The notes under the pieces are model-generated. The model did no database searches and was not told the origin of the DNA. It saw only the letters and a program-made list of their open reading frames with translations. This document shows positions 1 through 6,977 of a DNA stretch of 10,891 nt, one piece after another (the first letter of the stretch is position 1; each line of letters starts with the position of its first letter). Position numbers and translations under genes: made by a program. The stretch comes from Ilumatobacteraceae bacterium (GTDB taxonomy: Bacteria; Actinomycetota; Acidimicrobiia; Acidimicrobiales; Ilumatobacteraceae), in NCBI GenBank assembly GCA_016463105.1, contig JAEMRY010000043.1, positions 1 through 10,891 on the forward strand, given 5' to 3'.

Positions 1-257
1 GCATCTTGTAACCCGTCGTTGTAGTCAAGATTTGCACCTTCAAGAAGTTGCAACGAGGCTGGATCGACAACAACTTTTACATCTCCAAATGTTTGCACAA
101 GGTCGTCAGCGGCGAATTCTCCATCAAAAAACATTTCATATGAATAGCCCGAGCAACCGCCTGGTCGCACGGCAACGCGCAAAGCAAGTTCAGTTGCATT
201 CTCAGATTCGAGAAGTTGCTTGACTTTGACTGCTGCTTTGTCTGTAAGAGTGATCAT
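1..257 (-). CDS. erpA: A-type iron-sulfur cluster carrier (ErpA/IscA/HesB family), 3' end cut by window edge
   Basis: The first 85 codons of a HesB/IscA-type scaffold are visible, reading leftward from an ATG at 257. The N-terminus starts MITLTDKAAVKVKQLL, and the hallmark PGGCSGYSY places the first cluster-binding cysteine at Cys35. The family's second motif, the C-terminal CGCG pair, would lie about 20-30 residues past the last visible residue, beyond base 1, so its presence cannot be confirmed. In this family the three cysteines carry a [2Fe-2S] or [4Fe-4S] cluster and pass it to apo-enzymes in the cytosol. The start is supported by GGAG ending 8 nt before the ATG. It is divergent from mrp, another Fe-S carrier, which fits a shared Fe-S maturation role. 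The choice between ErpA, IscA and SufA-like is from general resemblance only. Confidence 0.88.
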   Translation of the reverse strand, partial: MITLTDKAAVKVKQLLESENATELALRVAVRPGGCSGYSYEMFFDGEFAADDLVQTFGDVKVVVDPASLQLLEGANLDYNDGLQD

Positions 258-389
258 TTGACGGTCTCCGTTTGGGTTATTCGAATGTAATAAAAGACTA
301 CCGCTTGCAATGCAATACAAGCACGATTATGCCAAGCATATGCCAATGGCAACGAAGCATCCATTGGGTTGTCAGGTAGTTTTATAGGT
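258..389. promoter_or_regulatory. Divergent erpA / mrp intergenic promoter region
   Basis: These 132 bp hold the promoters of both Fe-S genes. On the minus strand a possible erpA promoter is TTGCAT (310-315) and TATTAC (287-292) with a 17-nt spacer; an alternative -10 is TACATT (284-289), giving a leader of about 20 nt that includes the GGAG ribosome site. On the plus strand TTGCAA (305-310) and TATGCC (328-333) are also 17 nt apart but match consensus weakly. A better candidate for mrp is the TAGTTT listed separately. The two -35 candidates overlap in a short TGCAA-TGCAA direct repeat. I see no recognisable operator of an Fe-S regulator. Confidence 0.4.
377..382 (+). promoter_or_regulatory. 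Candidate -10 box TAGTTT for near-leaderless mrp
   Basis: TAGTTT lies 7 nt before the mrp ATG at 390. A -10 hexamer here would put the transcript start at about 389, one base before the ATG. No convincing -35 box is present. The alternative is a weak Shine-Dalgarno (AGGTAG, 374-379) about 10 nt from the ATG. Confidence 0.4.
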
Positions 390-1583
390 ATGACTGGCCG
401 CCGAGTGCAGCCCCCAACGCCTGCAGAGGTGACCAATCTGTTGCGTGCAGTAATTGACCCAGAGCTTGGCGACAACATTGTTGACCTGGGGATGGCAACA
501 GGCGTCACGGTTTCTGATGAAGGTCTCGTAACGATTGGTGTGAAACTCACAATCAAGGGTTGTCCGTTACGTGTGCAAATTAAAAACGATGTTGAATCAC
601 GGGTCACGACTCACCCTGGCGTAACAAAAGTAAAAATTGAGTGGGGCGAAATGGATTCTGATGAGCGCACTGCAGTTATGACTCGCGCCAGATGGAATGC
701 AAAAGAAAATGCACCCGCAACTCAAATTCCGTTGAACACTCGCATTTTGGCAATCGCTAGCGGCAAAGGTGGTGTTGGCAAAAGTTCAGTGACTGTAAAC
801 CTCGCTGCTGCACTTGCAAACCAAGGCTTCACAGTCGGTGTTTTAGATGCAGACATTTGGGGATTCTCGGTTCCGCGAATGTTAAATATGTCTGACCGTC
901 TTGAAGCCAAACTTATTAGTGGCAGTGACAAACCAAAAATGATCCCGAATGAGCGAATTGTTGGCAAAGGCGTATTGAAAGTTGTCAGCACAGGCATGCT
1001 TGTCGAAGATGAGGGCACTGCTTTGATGTGGCGTGGACTGATGCTGACAAAAGCAGTTGAACAATTTTTGAAAGATGTTCACTGGGGCGATCTGGATTAT
1101 TTATTGATTGATATGCCACCAGGCACCGGTGATGTGCAAATGGGTTTGGCCCGCATGTTGCCACGCACTGATTTGATAATCGTCACGACGCCTTCTGTGT
1201 CGGCGCAAAAAGTTGCGATTCGTGCAGCCGACATGGCGCGACGAAGTTTCTTACGTATCGCTGGTGTGATCGAAAATATGAGCGCATTCACTTGTGAGCA
1301 CGGAACTAGTTATCAGTTATTCGGCCAGGGTGGCGGTCAAAATTTAGCCACTGAAATCGGCTCTGAGTTACTCGGTCAGGTTCCAATTGAGAGTGCTGTT
1401 GCTCACGGCGGAGACAATGGCGAGCCTGTGGCGATTAACGGTTCAGGAATTGCCGCCGAGGTATTTCGTGATATTGCAAAGAAAATTATTTCGCAGACTG
1501 TGCCTGTCAACGAGATGGCCGGCTGCTCAGCCCGCATGCTCGAAAGCGTCGCCCTCGCCCTCGGTGAAAAACCAAAAAAATAA
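390..1583 (+). CDS. mrp: Mrp/ApbC (NBP35-like) P-loop Fe-S carrier ATPase
   Basis: The 397-residue protein has the usual two parts. Residues about 8-80 are a MIP18/DUF59 domain (VIDPELGDNIVDLGM). The rest is a MinD/Mrp ATPase, with the deviant Walker A GKGGVGKS at 125-132 and the motif LLIDMPPGTGDVQMG further on. Members bind and transfer Fe-S clusters to apo-proteins in the cytosol, with ATP hydrolysis. Many Mrp proteins hold a bridging cluster through a CxxC near ENMS; here the segment reads ENMSAFTCEHGTSY, with Cys302 kept but glycine at 305, so the pair is incomplete. The GKGGVGKS and ENMS contexts make the family certain. I chose ATG 390 over TTG 369 because the extra seven residues add nothing recognisable and a -10-like TAGTTT lies just upstream. 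It is divergent from the erpA-like carrier and convergent on the Nudix gene with a 14-bp gap. Confidence 0.95.
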   Translation: MTGRRVQPPTPAEVTNLLRAVIDPELGDNIVDLGMATGVTVSDEGLVTIGVKLTIKGCPLRVQIKNDVESRVTTHPGVTKVKIEWGEMDSDERTAVMTRARWNAKENAPATQIPLNTRILAIASGKGGVGKSSVTVNLAAALANQGFTVGVLDADIWGFSVPRMLNMSDRLEAKLISGSDKPKMIPNERIVGKGVLKVVSTGMLVEDEGTALMWRGLMLTKAVEQFLKDVHWGDLDYLLIDMPPGTGDVQMGLARMLPRTDLIIVTTPSVSAQKVAIRAADMARRSFLRIAGVIENMSAFTCEHGTSYQLFGQGGGQNLATEIGSELLGQVPIESAVAHGGDNGEPVAINGSGIAAEVFRDIAKKIISQTVPVNEMAGCSARMLESVALALGEKPKK

Positions 1584-1597
1584 CGATTCGCGATAAT

Positions 1598-2431
1598 TTA
1601 ATATCCGGGGTCGCCGGGCATTAGTACGCCAATTACTTTGCCGTCGCTGTTTGTGCGTAGACGTGGCAAAATCGCAACTGGGTTTGAAACTTTTTTTGCT
1701 GCTGTCAAAACTTCGGCACTTGTCTTATATTTGGCAAGAAATTTCAAATTTTCAGAAGTTGGTGGAAACATCGCCAATTCTCCACGCGCTAATTGGTCAA
1801 GCGCATGTTGTGGTTGCACCCACAAACTCGCAATTGTCTCTTGTGAATCATGCAACGGCTCTTGCGATGCGGGCGCGCGTGCCACAAAAAATCGCGTATC
1901 AAACCTGCGTGCTTCACCGACTGGTGTTATCCAGTGACTCACATAGTGAATTGAGTCGGTAACGAGTCGCAGATCTTCAAGTCGACATAAATCAATAATG
2001 CTCAGCACTGAATCGTGAACATTTAATCGAGCCTGATCAAATCGCTGAATAATTTCATCCTCATCAAATGCAATTAATTGATTTGTCTTGGTGCTTCGCG
2101 CCAGCAAAACACCAGCCTCTTCGAAACATTCACGAATCGCCGCCACCCAATAGGCGAGCCCACCTTTTGGAATCTGCAACAGACCACTTGCGTGCGTGTC
2201 ATCTAATCCATCACAGAATTGCTCGAGTTCATCGATGCCATCAAGTTCGTCAACTCTTCCACCAGGAAACACATACATTCCTCCAGCAAATGCGGCGTTC
2301 AGCGTGCGTTGCAACATAAAAACTTCAAACTCGCCGTCTTCAATATCGCGGATCAACATCACGGTGGCTGCCGGTCGAAGCGCACTCTTATCTTTTGGAG
2401 CACCCGCAGGTTCGGCGTCGAAACTTGTCAC
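1598..2431 (-). CDS. Nudix hydrolase with enlarged Nudix box (NUDT19/NUDT7-like)
   Basis: A Nudix fold is shown by YVFPGG followed, 41 residues later, by AIRECFEEAGVLL, the RE..EE.G half of the box that binds Mg2+ and the diphosphate. In the classic box GX5EX7REUXEEXGU these lie close together; the long insert between PGG and RE is typical of the NUDT19/NUDT7-like group, some of which cleave CoA derivatives. The substrate here is unknown. From GTG 2431 the protein is 277 residues, starting just before the DKSALRPAATVMLIRD strand. An upstream ATG at 2491 in the same frame would add 20 residues (297). I prefer the GTG because TATTCT lies 7 nt before it and the extension has no family resemblance, but this is not proven. 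No signal peptide or TM segment is seen, so it is probably cytosolic. It is divergent from selA and convergent with mrp. Confidence 0.88.
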   Translation of the reverse strand: MTSFDAEPAGAPKDKSALRPAATVMLIRDIEDGEFEVFMLQRTLNAAFAGGMYVFPGGRVDELDGIDELEQFCDGLDDTHASGLLQIPKGGLAYWVAAIRECFEEAGVLLARSTKTNQLIAFDEDEIIQRFDQARLNVHDSVLSIIDLCRLEDLRLVTDSIHYVSHWITPVGEARRFDTRFFVARAPASQEPLHDSQETIASLWVQPQHALDQLARGELAMFPPTSENLKFLAKYKTSAEVLTAAKKVSNPVAILPRLRTNSDGKVIGVLMPGDPGY

Positions 2432-2438
2432 AGCATTG

Positions 2439-2444
2439 AGAATA
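2439..2444 (-). promoter_or_regulatory. Candidate -10 box TATTCT for leaderless Nudix gene
   Basis: Reading on the minus strand, TATTCT matches TATAAT at four of six positions and ends 7 nt before GTG 2431. It would give a transcript beginning at or one base before the GTG. If the longer start at 2491 is used, this hexamer would be inside the coding region and meaningless. Confidence 0.4.
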
Positions 2445-2510
2445 CGCAAAGCCACGCAGCCAATCATCATTGATGCGACGTGCTGTGTCATTTCAGAGAT
2501 TGTTCGCCGA

Positions 2511-2516
2511 TAGGTT
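2511..2516 (+). promoter_or_regulatory. Candidate -10 box TAGGTT for selA
   Basis: TAGGTT ends 7 nt before ATG 2524 and would start transcription at about 2523, giving an essentially leaderless selA mRNA. The same bases contain GATAGG, which could serve as a weak ribosome site 9 nt from the ATG, so the two readings compete. The 92 bp between the Nudix GTG and this ATG would hold both divergent promoters. Confidence 0.4.
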
Positions 2517-2523
2517 CAAAGCA

Positions 2524-3831
2524 ATGAATCGCGTGTCGGTCGACACTGCGGGACGCCCACCGTCTGTGGATGCACTCGCACGAGAGCTAGCGATTCGTCA
2601 TTCCTTGCCTCATGCAGTTCTTGTTGATATTGCCCGTCGCGCAATCGCAAATGGTTCAATCGCGGACGTAAAAAAAATTGCCGACGAACTCGCCAGCGAA
2701 TTAGCGCAAAGTTTGTTGCGCGATGTTGTCAACGCGACTGGTGTTTTATTGCATACGAACCTCGGTCGAGCGCCAGTCGCTGTGCAAACAATAAACCGAG
2801 CGTCGAATCTTGAATTAAATATGTTGACTGGCGAACGCGGTTCGCGCCAAGACGCAGTCGGAAAATTGTTAGCCCTTCTTTGCGGTGCGCAGGCTGCGCT
2901 AGTTGTCAACAACAATGCGGCGGCGGTGCTTTTGGTAGTTGCGGCGCTGGCCAATTCTCGAGATGTTGCAGTTTCGCGTGGTGAAAGTGTTGAAATCGGT
3001 GGCAATTTTCGTATTCCAGAAGTCACCGAACAATCTGGTGCGCGACTGGTTGACGTCGGCACGACTAACCGCACGCGTCTGCGCGACTATCAAAAAGCGA
3101 TTGACAAACGAGGCAATGATATTGCGCTTGTGTTAAAAGTTCATCCGTCTAATTATCGAGTGTCTGGTTTCGTTGAAGACACGCCGACGCGTGAACTCGC
3201 AACTTTGTCGGTGCCAGTGGCTGTTGATATTGGCTCAGGATTAATCGATAACACATGCCCTTGGTTGGAGGGTCGTACACCTGCGTGGTTAGCCAACGAA
3301 CCCGCTGCTCGACAAACACTTAAAGACGGCGCAGCACTCGTGATGTTCAGTGGCGACAAACTTTTCGGTGGCCCACAATGTGGAGTGATTGCTGGCCGAG
3401 CCGATCTCGTAGAGGCTTGCGCGCAACATCCGCTCGCGCGCGCTTTGCGTCCTGGCTCGTTGACGATGTTGTCGATGCAATCTTTAGCACTTGCATATTT
3501 AGATCGAACCGTAACAACTGAGATTACTTTCTGGCAGATGGCGACTATCCCTGTTTCTGAATTGCAGTTGCGTGCTGAAAAAATAATTAGTGCATCTGGT
3601 GTTGGCGAAGTTTGTTCGCTTGATTCAATACCTGGTGCTGGGTCGGCACCAGGTGCAACAATTGCATCAGCAGGAATCGTCATCGCGGGCGATCATCTTG
3701 CGAAATTGCGCAAACATGATGTGCCGATCATTGCTCGGGTTAAAGACTCAAAAACATTTATTGATTTGCGCACTGTTCGACCTCAGGATGACGCAGTTTT
3801 AGCAAGTGCTTTAAAGAGTTTGCAGAAATAA
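2524..3831 (+). CDS. selA: L-seryl-tRNA(Sec) selenium transferase (selenocysteine synthase)
   Basis: This PLP enzyme converts Ser-tRNA(Sec) to Sec-tRNA(Sec) using selenophosphate, in the cytosol, as a large ring-shaped oligomer. SelA signatures in order are NATGVLLHTNLGRAP (70-84), VVNNNAAAVLL (127-137), VSRGESVEIGG (150-160), VGTTNRT (178-184), KVHPSNY (205-211), VDIGSGL (234-240) and MFSGDKLFGGPQ (274-285), with Lys279 the Schiff-base lysine. At 435 residues it is a little shorter than E. coli SelA (463). The N-terminal RPPSVDALARE aligns with the tRNA-binding start of the family (LPAIDRLL in E. coli), so ATG 2524 suffices; an in-frame ATG at 2470 adds 18 residues unlike the family. selB follows after 12 nt. 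SelA implies that selD, the selC tRNA and at least one UGA-containing selenoprotein gene lie elsewhere, since none is in this window. Confidence 0.96.
   Translation: MNRVSVDTAGRPPSVDALARELAIRHSLPHAVLVDIARRAIANGSIADVKKIADELASELAQSLLRDVVNATGVLLHTNLGRAPVAVQTINRASNLELNMLTGERGSRQDAVGKLLALLCGAQAALVVNNNAAAVLLVVAALANSRDVAVSRGESVEIGGNFRIPEVTEQSGARLVDVGTTNRTRLRDYQKAIDKRGNDIALVLKVHPSNYRVSGFVEDTPTRELATLSVPVAVDIGSGLIDNTCPWLEGRTPAWLANEPAARQTLKDGAALVMFSGDKLFGGPQCGVIAGRADLVEACAQHPLARALRPGSLTMLSMQSLALAYLDRTVTTEITFWQMATIPVSELQLRAEKIISASGVGEVCSLDSIPGAGSAPGATIASAGIVIAGDHLAKLRKHDVPIIARVKDSKTFIDLRTVRPQDDAVLASALKSLQK
3630..3654 (+). other. Perfect 9-bp hairpin inside selA with a SECIS-like tip
   Basis: ACCTGGTGC (3630-3638) pairs perfectly with GCACCAGGT (3646-3654) around the loop TGGGTCG. 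The 17-nt tip GGTGCTGGGTCGGCACC (3634-3650) matches 12 of 17 positions of the E. coli fdhF minimal SelB-binding element (GGUUGCAGGUCUGCACC, recalled from the literature), including the loop GGUC and the 3' GCACC. It lacks the bulged U of fdhF. It lies 190 nt upstream of selB. The encoded residues (PGAGSAPGA) sit in a Gly/Pro-rich loop resembling one in other SelA proteins, so protein constraint and chance could explain it. Treat as a candidate only. Confidence 0.35.
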
Positions 3832-3834
3832 TCT
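3829..3834 (+). promoter_or_regulatory. Candidate -10 box TAATCT between selA and selB
   Basis: TAATCT begins on the selA stop codon TAA and ends 9 nt before the selB ATG; a transcript from it would have a leader of about 3 nt. No Shine-Dalgarno is visible before selB, so either this internal start or translational coupling with selA has to account for selB expression. With a 12-nt gap, co-transcription with selA is the default. Confidence 0.28.
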
Positions 3835-3843
3835 GCGACCGCA

Positions 3844-5562
3844 ATGACTGTTATTGCCACGGCTGGTCATGTTGATCACGGTAAATCGTCACTTGTTCGA
3901 GCGCTAACAGGCACAGACCCCGATAGGTGGGAAGAAGAAAAGCGTCGAGGAATGACGATTGATCTTGGGTTTGCACACACAGTTTTGCCGTCTGGGGCTG
4001 TAGCAAGTTTTATTGATGTTCCAGGGCACATTCGTTTTTTGCGCAATATGTTGGCTGGTGTTGGGGCAATTGACGCATGTGTTTTAGTCGTCGACGCAAA
4101 AGAAGGCTGGATGCCACAGACCGAAGAACATTTTCAGATTTTGAAACTTCTCGGAGTGACATCGGGTCTCGTCGCATTGACCAAAGTTGATTTGATTGAT
4201 GATGTTCTAGAAAATATACGCCGCAACGAAATTGCTGAGCGCATGAGTGACTCGTTTTTATCGAATGCTGAGATAATTTCAACTTCAATCACAACCAAAC
4301 AAGGGTTAGATAATTTACGCATTGCATTAGATCGATTAATAACAAACGAGTCTGTACCTACTGATTTAATAATTAAACAACGGCCTCGACTCTGGATTGA
4401 CAGGGCGTTCACGACTAAAGGTGCAGGCACAGTCGTGACCGGAACATTGATTGAAGGATCATTAGAAGTTGGCGACGAACTAACCGTTGTGCGCACACAG
4501 CAAAAAGTTCGGATTCGTGAAATTCAGCAGCATGAAAAATCAGTTACACGACTTGATGATGGTCATCGTTGTGCTTTGAATTTGGTAGGCATCTCGCACG
4601 AAGAAATTTCTCGTGGTGATGCACTTGTAAATGCAAAACAATGGAAACCAACATCGATGTTTGATGCGTCATTACAAATCGTTCCGAGCCTCAAACATCG
4701 TGTTACTCGACGTGGTAGTTACACGGTCTATATCGGTTCGGGCGAATTCGCCGCCAAGATTCGACTCATTGGCGCGCGCGAGTTAAACGCCGACGAGCAA
4801 GGTTCGGTGCGGATCGCACTCTCATCACCGCTTGCTCTTTTGCCAGGCGACCGATACATCCTTCGCGAATCTGGTCGCCAAGAAACTATTGGTGGTGGAG
4901 AAGTACTTGATATTCATCCAGTGCTTCGTGTTTCACGAGCAAAGCCCGACCGATCTGCAGATCGTTTGATTGCAGAGCGCGGATGGGTAACTGTTGACGA
5001 CTTCGAATTATTGACAGGTGAGGTTCGTCCTGCAGTGGTTGGTAATTGGCTAACAACTGATGTGTTGCACGACGCGGTGAGAAAAGATTTAGCCGTTCGT
5101 CTCGCTAAACAAACAGATGGCATCGAAATTTCACGGCTTGAAAATTTTGAACAAGCAGTTCTTGCAACTTTGCCCGAAGTTGTGAGCGAGATGGGTAAGG
5201 CTCGGATCAAAGGCACCGGTTCAATAGTCGATCATCCTTATGTCGGATTATTTGCGCATGCTGGAGTAACACCTCCGGATACAAAGACACTTGATCGCAA
5301 CATCGTGCGTCAACTTGTGCAGCGCGGATTATTAGTCGATGTCGACGGGACTACATTTCATATCTCGGCGCTAGAAAAAGCACGACTCAACGTGATTGAT
5401 ATTTTGAACAAAAGTCCACAGGGTTTCACAGTTTCGCAATTTCGTGAGCACCTCGGTATCACGCGCAAACATGCTGTGCCGCTACTTGAAGCTCTTGACA
5501 ATCGCGGAATCACCAAACGTTCTGGTGATTTGCGAGTCGGTGGCGCACGACTTGCTAACTAG
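3844..5562 (+). CDS. selB: Selenocysteine-specific elongation factor SelB
   Basis: SelB is the EF-Tu-like GTPase that carries Sec-tRNA(Sec) to UGA codons marked by a SECIS hairpin. The G domain shows G1 GHVDHGKS (8-15), a switch I segment RGMTIDLGFA (35-44), G3 DVPGH (58-62) and G4 TKVD (113-116). RGMTIDLGFA and VPGHIRFLRNML are typical of SelB rather than EF-Tu. Beta-barrel domains II and III run to about 360 (GDRYILRESG, ETIGGGEVLDIHP). The C-terminal 200 residues are the SECIS-binding winged-helix region, the last of them clear at about 513-568 (GFTVSQFREHLGITRKHAVPLLEALDNRG). At 572 residues it is somewhat shorter than E. coli SelB (614), mainly in the C-terminal half. Downstream of selA by 12 nt, surely the same operon. 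It ends in TAG, 15 bp from the convergent nfeD stop. Confidence 0.96.
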   Translation: MTVIATAGHVDHGKSSLVRALTGTDPDRWEEEKRRGMTIDLGFAHTVLPSGAVASFIDVPGHIRFLRNMLAGVGAIDACVLVVDAKEGWMPQTEEHFQILKLLGVTSGLVALTKVDLIDDVLENIRRNEIAERMSDSFLSNAEIISTSITTKQGLDNLRIALDRLITNESVPTDLIIKQRPRLWIDRAFTTKGAGTVVTGTLIEGSLEVGDELTVVRTQQKVRIREIQQHEKSVTRLDDGHRCALNLVGISHEEISRGDALVNAKQWKPTSMFDASLQIVPSLKHRVTRRGSYTVYIGSGEFAAKIRLIGARELNADEQGSVRIALSSPLALLPGDRYILRESGRQETIGGGEVLDIHPVLRVSRAKPDRSADRLIAERGWVTVDDFELLTGEVRPAVVGNWLTTDVLHDAVRKDLAVRLAKQTDGIEISRLENFEQAVLATLPEVVSEMGKARIKGTGSIVDHPYVGLFAHAGVTPPDTKTLDRNIVRQLVQRGLLVDVDGTTFHISALEKARLNVIDILNKSPQGFTVSQFREHLGITRKHAVPLLEALDNRGITKRSGDLRVGGARLAN

Positions 5563-5569
5563 CTAGTTA
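5556..5569. repeat. 14-bp perfect palindrome spanning the selB stop codon
   Basis: TAACTAGCTAGTTA reads the same on both strands and contains the selB TAG stop. It lies in the 15-bp gap between convergent selB and nfeD and is followed on the plus strand by an A/T-rich run. The stem is short and AT-rich, so as a bidirectional terminator it would be weak. Confidence 0.3.
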
Positions 5570-5577
5570 TTGAAAAT

Positions 5578-6930
5578 TTATTTAGGCTTGCGCATTTCGC
5601 GATAGTCACGGGCAGCACCTTCAAGCGGTTCAACTTCGAGAGTTACACCATCAATGGCGGCAACGCGCAATTCTTGACCGTCATCAATTGGCGTTGAGCG
5701 ATTTGTTCTTGCACGCCAAGTTGCATCATGAATTCGCACGACCCCAAGTGGATCAATCGAACCAACTGCAACACCAATACTTCCGATCATCCACTCGCGT
5801 CCGATTGTTGGCGTGGCGAACCTGGTGCGCACCATCGATGGCATGCCGACAATAAAGGCCAGAGAAATCGCGGCGATTCCAGAAGCGAGAGTGAGCCATG
5901 AAAGCCGAACATCGCCACCGTCACTAGGTCGAAATAGCGTGAGGCTGGCAATCGTAAATAATGCAAGACCTAAACCGGTAAAAAATCTCGGTATTCCAAC
6001 TTGCACATCTATCGCCAGCGCAAGCATTGCGATCAATAACAACACAAGACTCGCGCCACGCAACGGAAGCGTTGCGAGTCCGTGACTTCCGAGAACAACA
6101 CAAACCGCACCTACAACTCCGGCGATACCGATACCCGCCGTGAAAAATTCAAATATCAATAGTGCGAGACCGATGATGAATAATAAGTAAGTCACAGGTG
6201 GACTTGCTGATGTGTGCAACAAGCGCTCTACTAAACCAAGTTTGAAGAATCTCGTCGTCGCAGCGTCGCGAACCAGTTGCCCGTTTTCGTCTTTGGCGTC
6301 GACAACTGTGTGCAATGTTTTGCCTTTTATCGTCAGTCCATCTAGTGCCAGCAACATATTGCGCAGCACCGGCACTCCGTCATCGGCTGTCGTAAGTTTT
6401 AGTGCACCAAGTTTTTTTGCTTCTTGAGAATTTAATGTTGAATCAAATAGTTTTGCTGATGCATCACCAAAACTCACTTTGCCGGCACTTGTGTTTAACA
6501 ACTTTCCTGTCTTACCGATGCGCGTGCCATCGGCCATTGCCGAAACGTCTGCAACTGCCAGCAACTGAGCAGCACTGCCGTATGCACGAGCGGTCGTAGG
6601 TCCAACCCAGACACCGATTGGCAGTTTTGAATTAATTATTCGATCAAACAACTGTGTTAGCCGAGCCGCAGAAACGACACCACCATGTGAGTTGACTTGC
6701 AAAATTATTGCTTGCGACGTCGAATTTTCGGCACGGTCAATTGCTTGTTCAATATCGTTGACCACAATTTCGTCAATTAATCCATTCACTTCAACAATGT
6801 CGACTGGCGCTAGATCGATTGCTTGTTCTTGCGCACGCGCGGTTCCTGCGGCAACGAGCATCATTGCCGTCATCAAAACAAGCATTGCAACTGTGATGTA
6901 TGTCCGTAATTGACTGGCTGCTATACGCAA
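5578..6930 (-). CDS. NfeD-family membrane protein with ClpP-like serine protease domain
   Basis: The 450-residue protein has the long-form NfeD plan. It starts with a signal peptide (hydrophobic 12-29, likely cleavage after ARA-33). A ClpP-like domain follows at about 42-240 (ILQVNSHGGVVSAA), with Ser119 in RAYGSA at the place of the catalytic serine of archaeal 1510-N proteases; the partner lysine cannot be assigned by eye. About four TM segments lie at roughly 246-285, 291-309, 316-333 and 345-364. The C-terminal OB-fold is at about 376-436 (MIGSIGVAVGSIDPLGVVRI). Known homologues work with stomatin/SPFH partners in membrane quality control; no stomatin gene is in the window. The start is TTG 6930, backed by GGAG 6 nt upstream and a complete signal peptide; the next ATG (codon 16) would truncate it. 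The domain usually has ASAG around the serine; here it is YGSA. Confidence 0.88.
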   Translation of the reverse strand: MRIAASQLRTYITVAMLVLMTAMMLVAAGTARAQEQAIDLAPVDIVEVNGLIDEIVVNDIEQAIDRAENSTSQAIILQVNSHGGVVSAARLTQLFDRIINSKLPIGVWVGPTTARAYGSAAQLLAVADVSAMADGTRIGKTGKLLNTSAGKVSFGDASAKLFDSTLNSQEAKKLGALKLTTADDGVPVLRNMLLALDGLTIKGKTLHTVVDAKDENGQLVRDAATTRFFKLGLVERLLHTSASPPVTYLLFIIGLALLIFEFFTAGIGIAGVVGAVCVVLGSHGLATLPLRGASLVLLLIAMLALAIDVQVGIPRFFTGLGLALFTIASLTLFRPSDGGDVRLSWLTLASGIAAISLAFIVGMPSMVRTRFATPTIGREWMIGSIGVAVGSIDPLGVVRIHDATWRARTNRSTPIDDGQELRVAAIDGVTLEVEPLEGAARDYREMRKPK

Positions 6931-6977
6931 TTAACTCTCCGAAGCGTGTGTTGAGAGACTTACGCTAACATTTGCGC
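6931..6977. promoter_or_regulatory. Divergent nfeD / receiver promoters with overlapping -10 boxes
   Basis: On the minus strand TAGCGT (6962-6967) is a -10 candidate for nfeD, giving a leader of about 25 nt that contains the GGAG ribosome site (6937-6940). On the plus strand TAACAT (6966-6971) is a -10 candidate for the receiver gene, ending 6 nt before GTG 6978, so the mRNA would begin at the GTG. The two boxes share the bases TA at 6966-6967, so polymerase could not melt both at once. No clear -35 box is seen on either strand. Confidence 0.4.

Noticed and set aside
1584..1620. Rho-independent terminator between mrp and the Nudix gene
   Set aside because: The 14-bp gap has no stable stem followed by a T run; nearby CCGG repeats are within the Nudix coding end.
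2470..2523. An 18-residue N-terminal extension of SelA from ATG 2470
   Set aside because: No family resemblance and no ribosome site; ATG 2524 has both a GATAGG and a -10-like hexamer and gives the complete N-terminal domain.
3153..3683. A 176-codon minus-strand open frame opposite selA
   Set aside because: SelA motifs on the plus strand cover the whole stretch; the antisense product is featureless.
3832..3843. Possible tRNA(Sec) gene (selC) near selAB
   Set aside because: The gaps around selA and selB are at most 92 bp and hold no TTCRANNC arm or long acceptor stem; nothing tRNA-like was found elsewhere in the window.
4741..4752. Perfect 12-bp palindrome GGCGAATTCGCC inside selB
   Set aside because: It lies in coding sequence, has no loop, and a palindrome of this size in about 11 kb could arise by chance or from codon choice.
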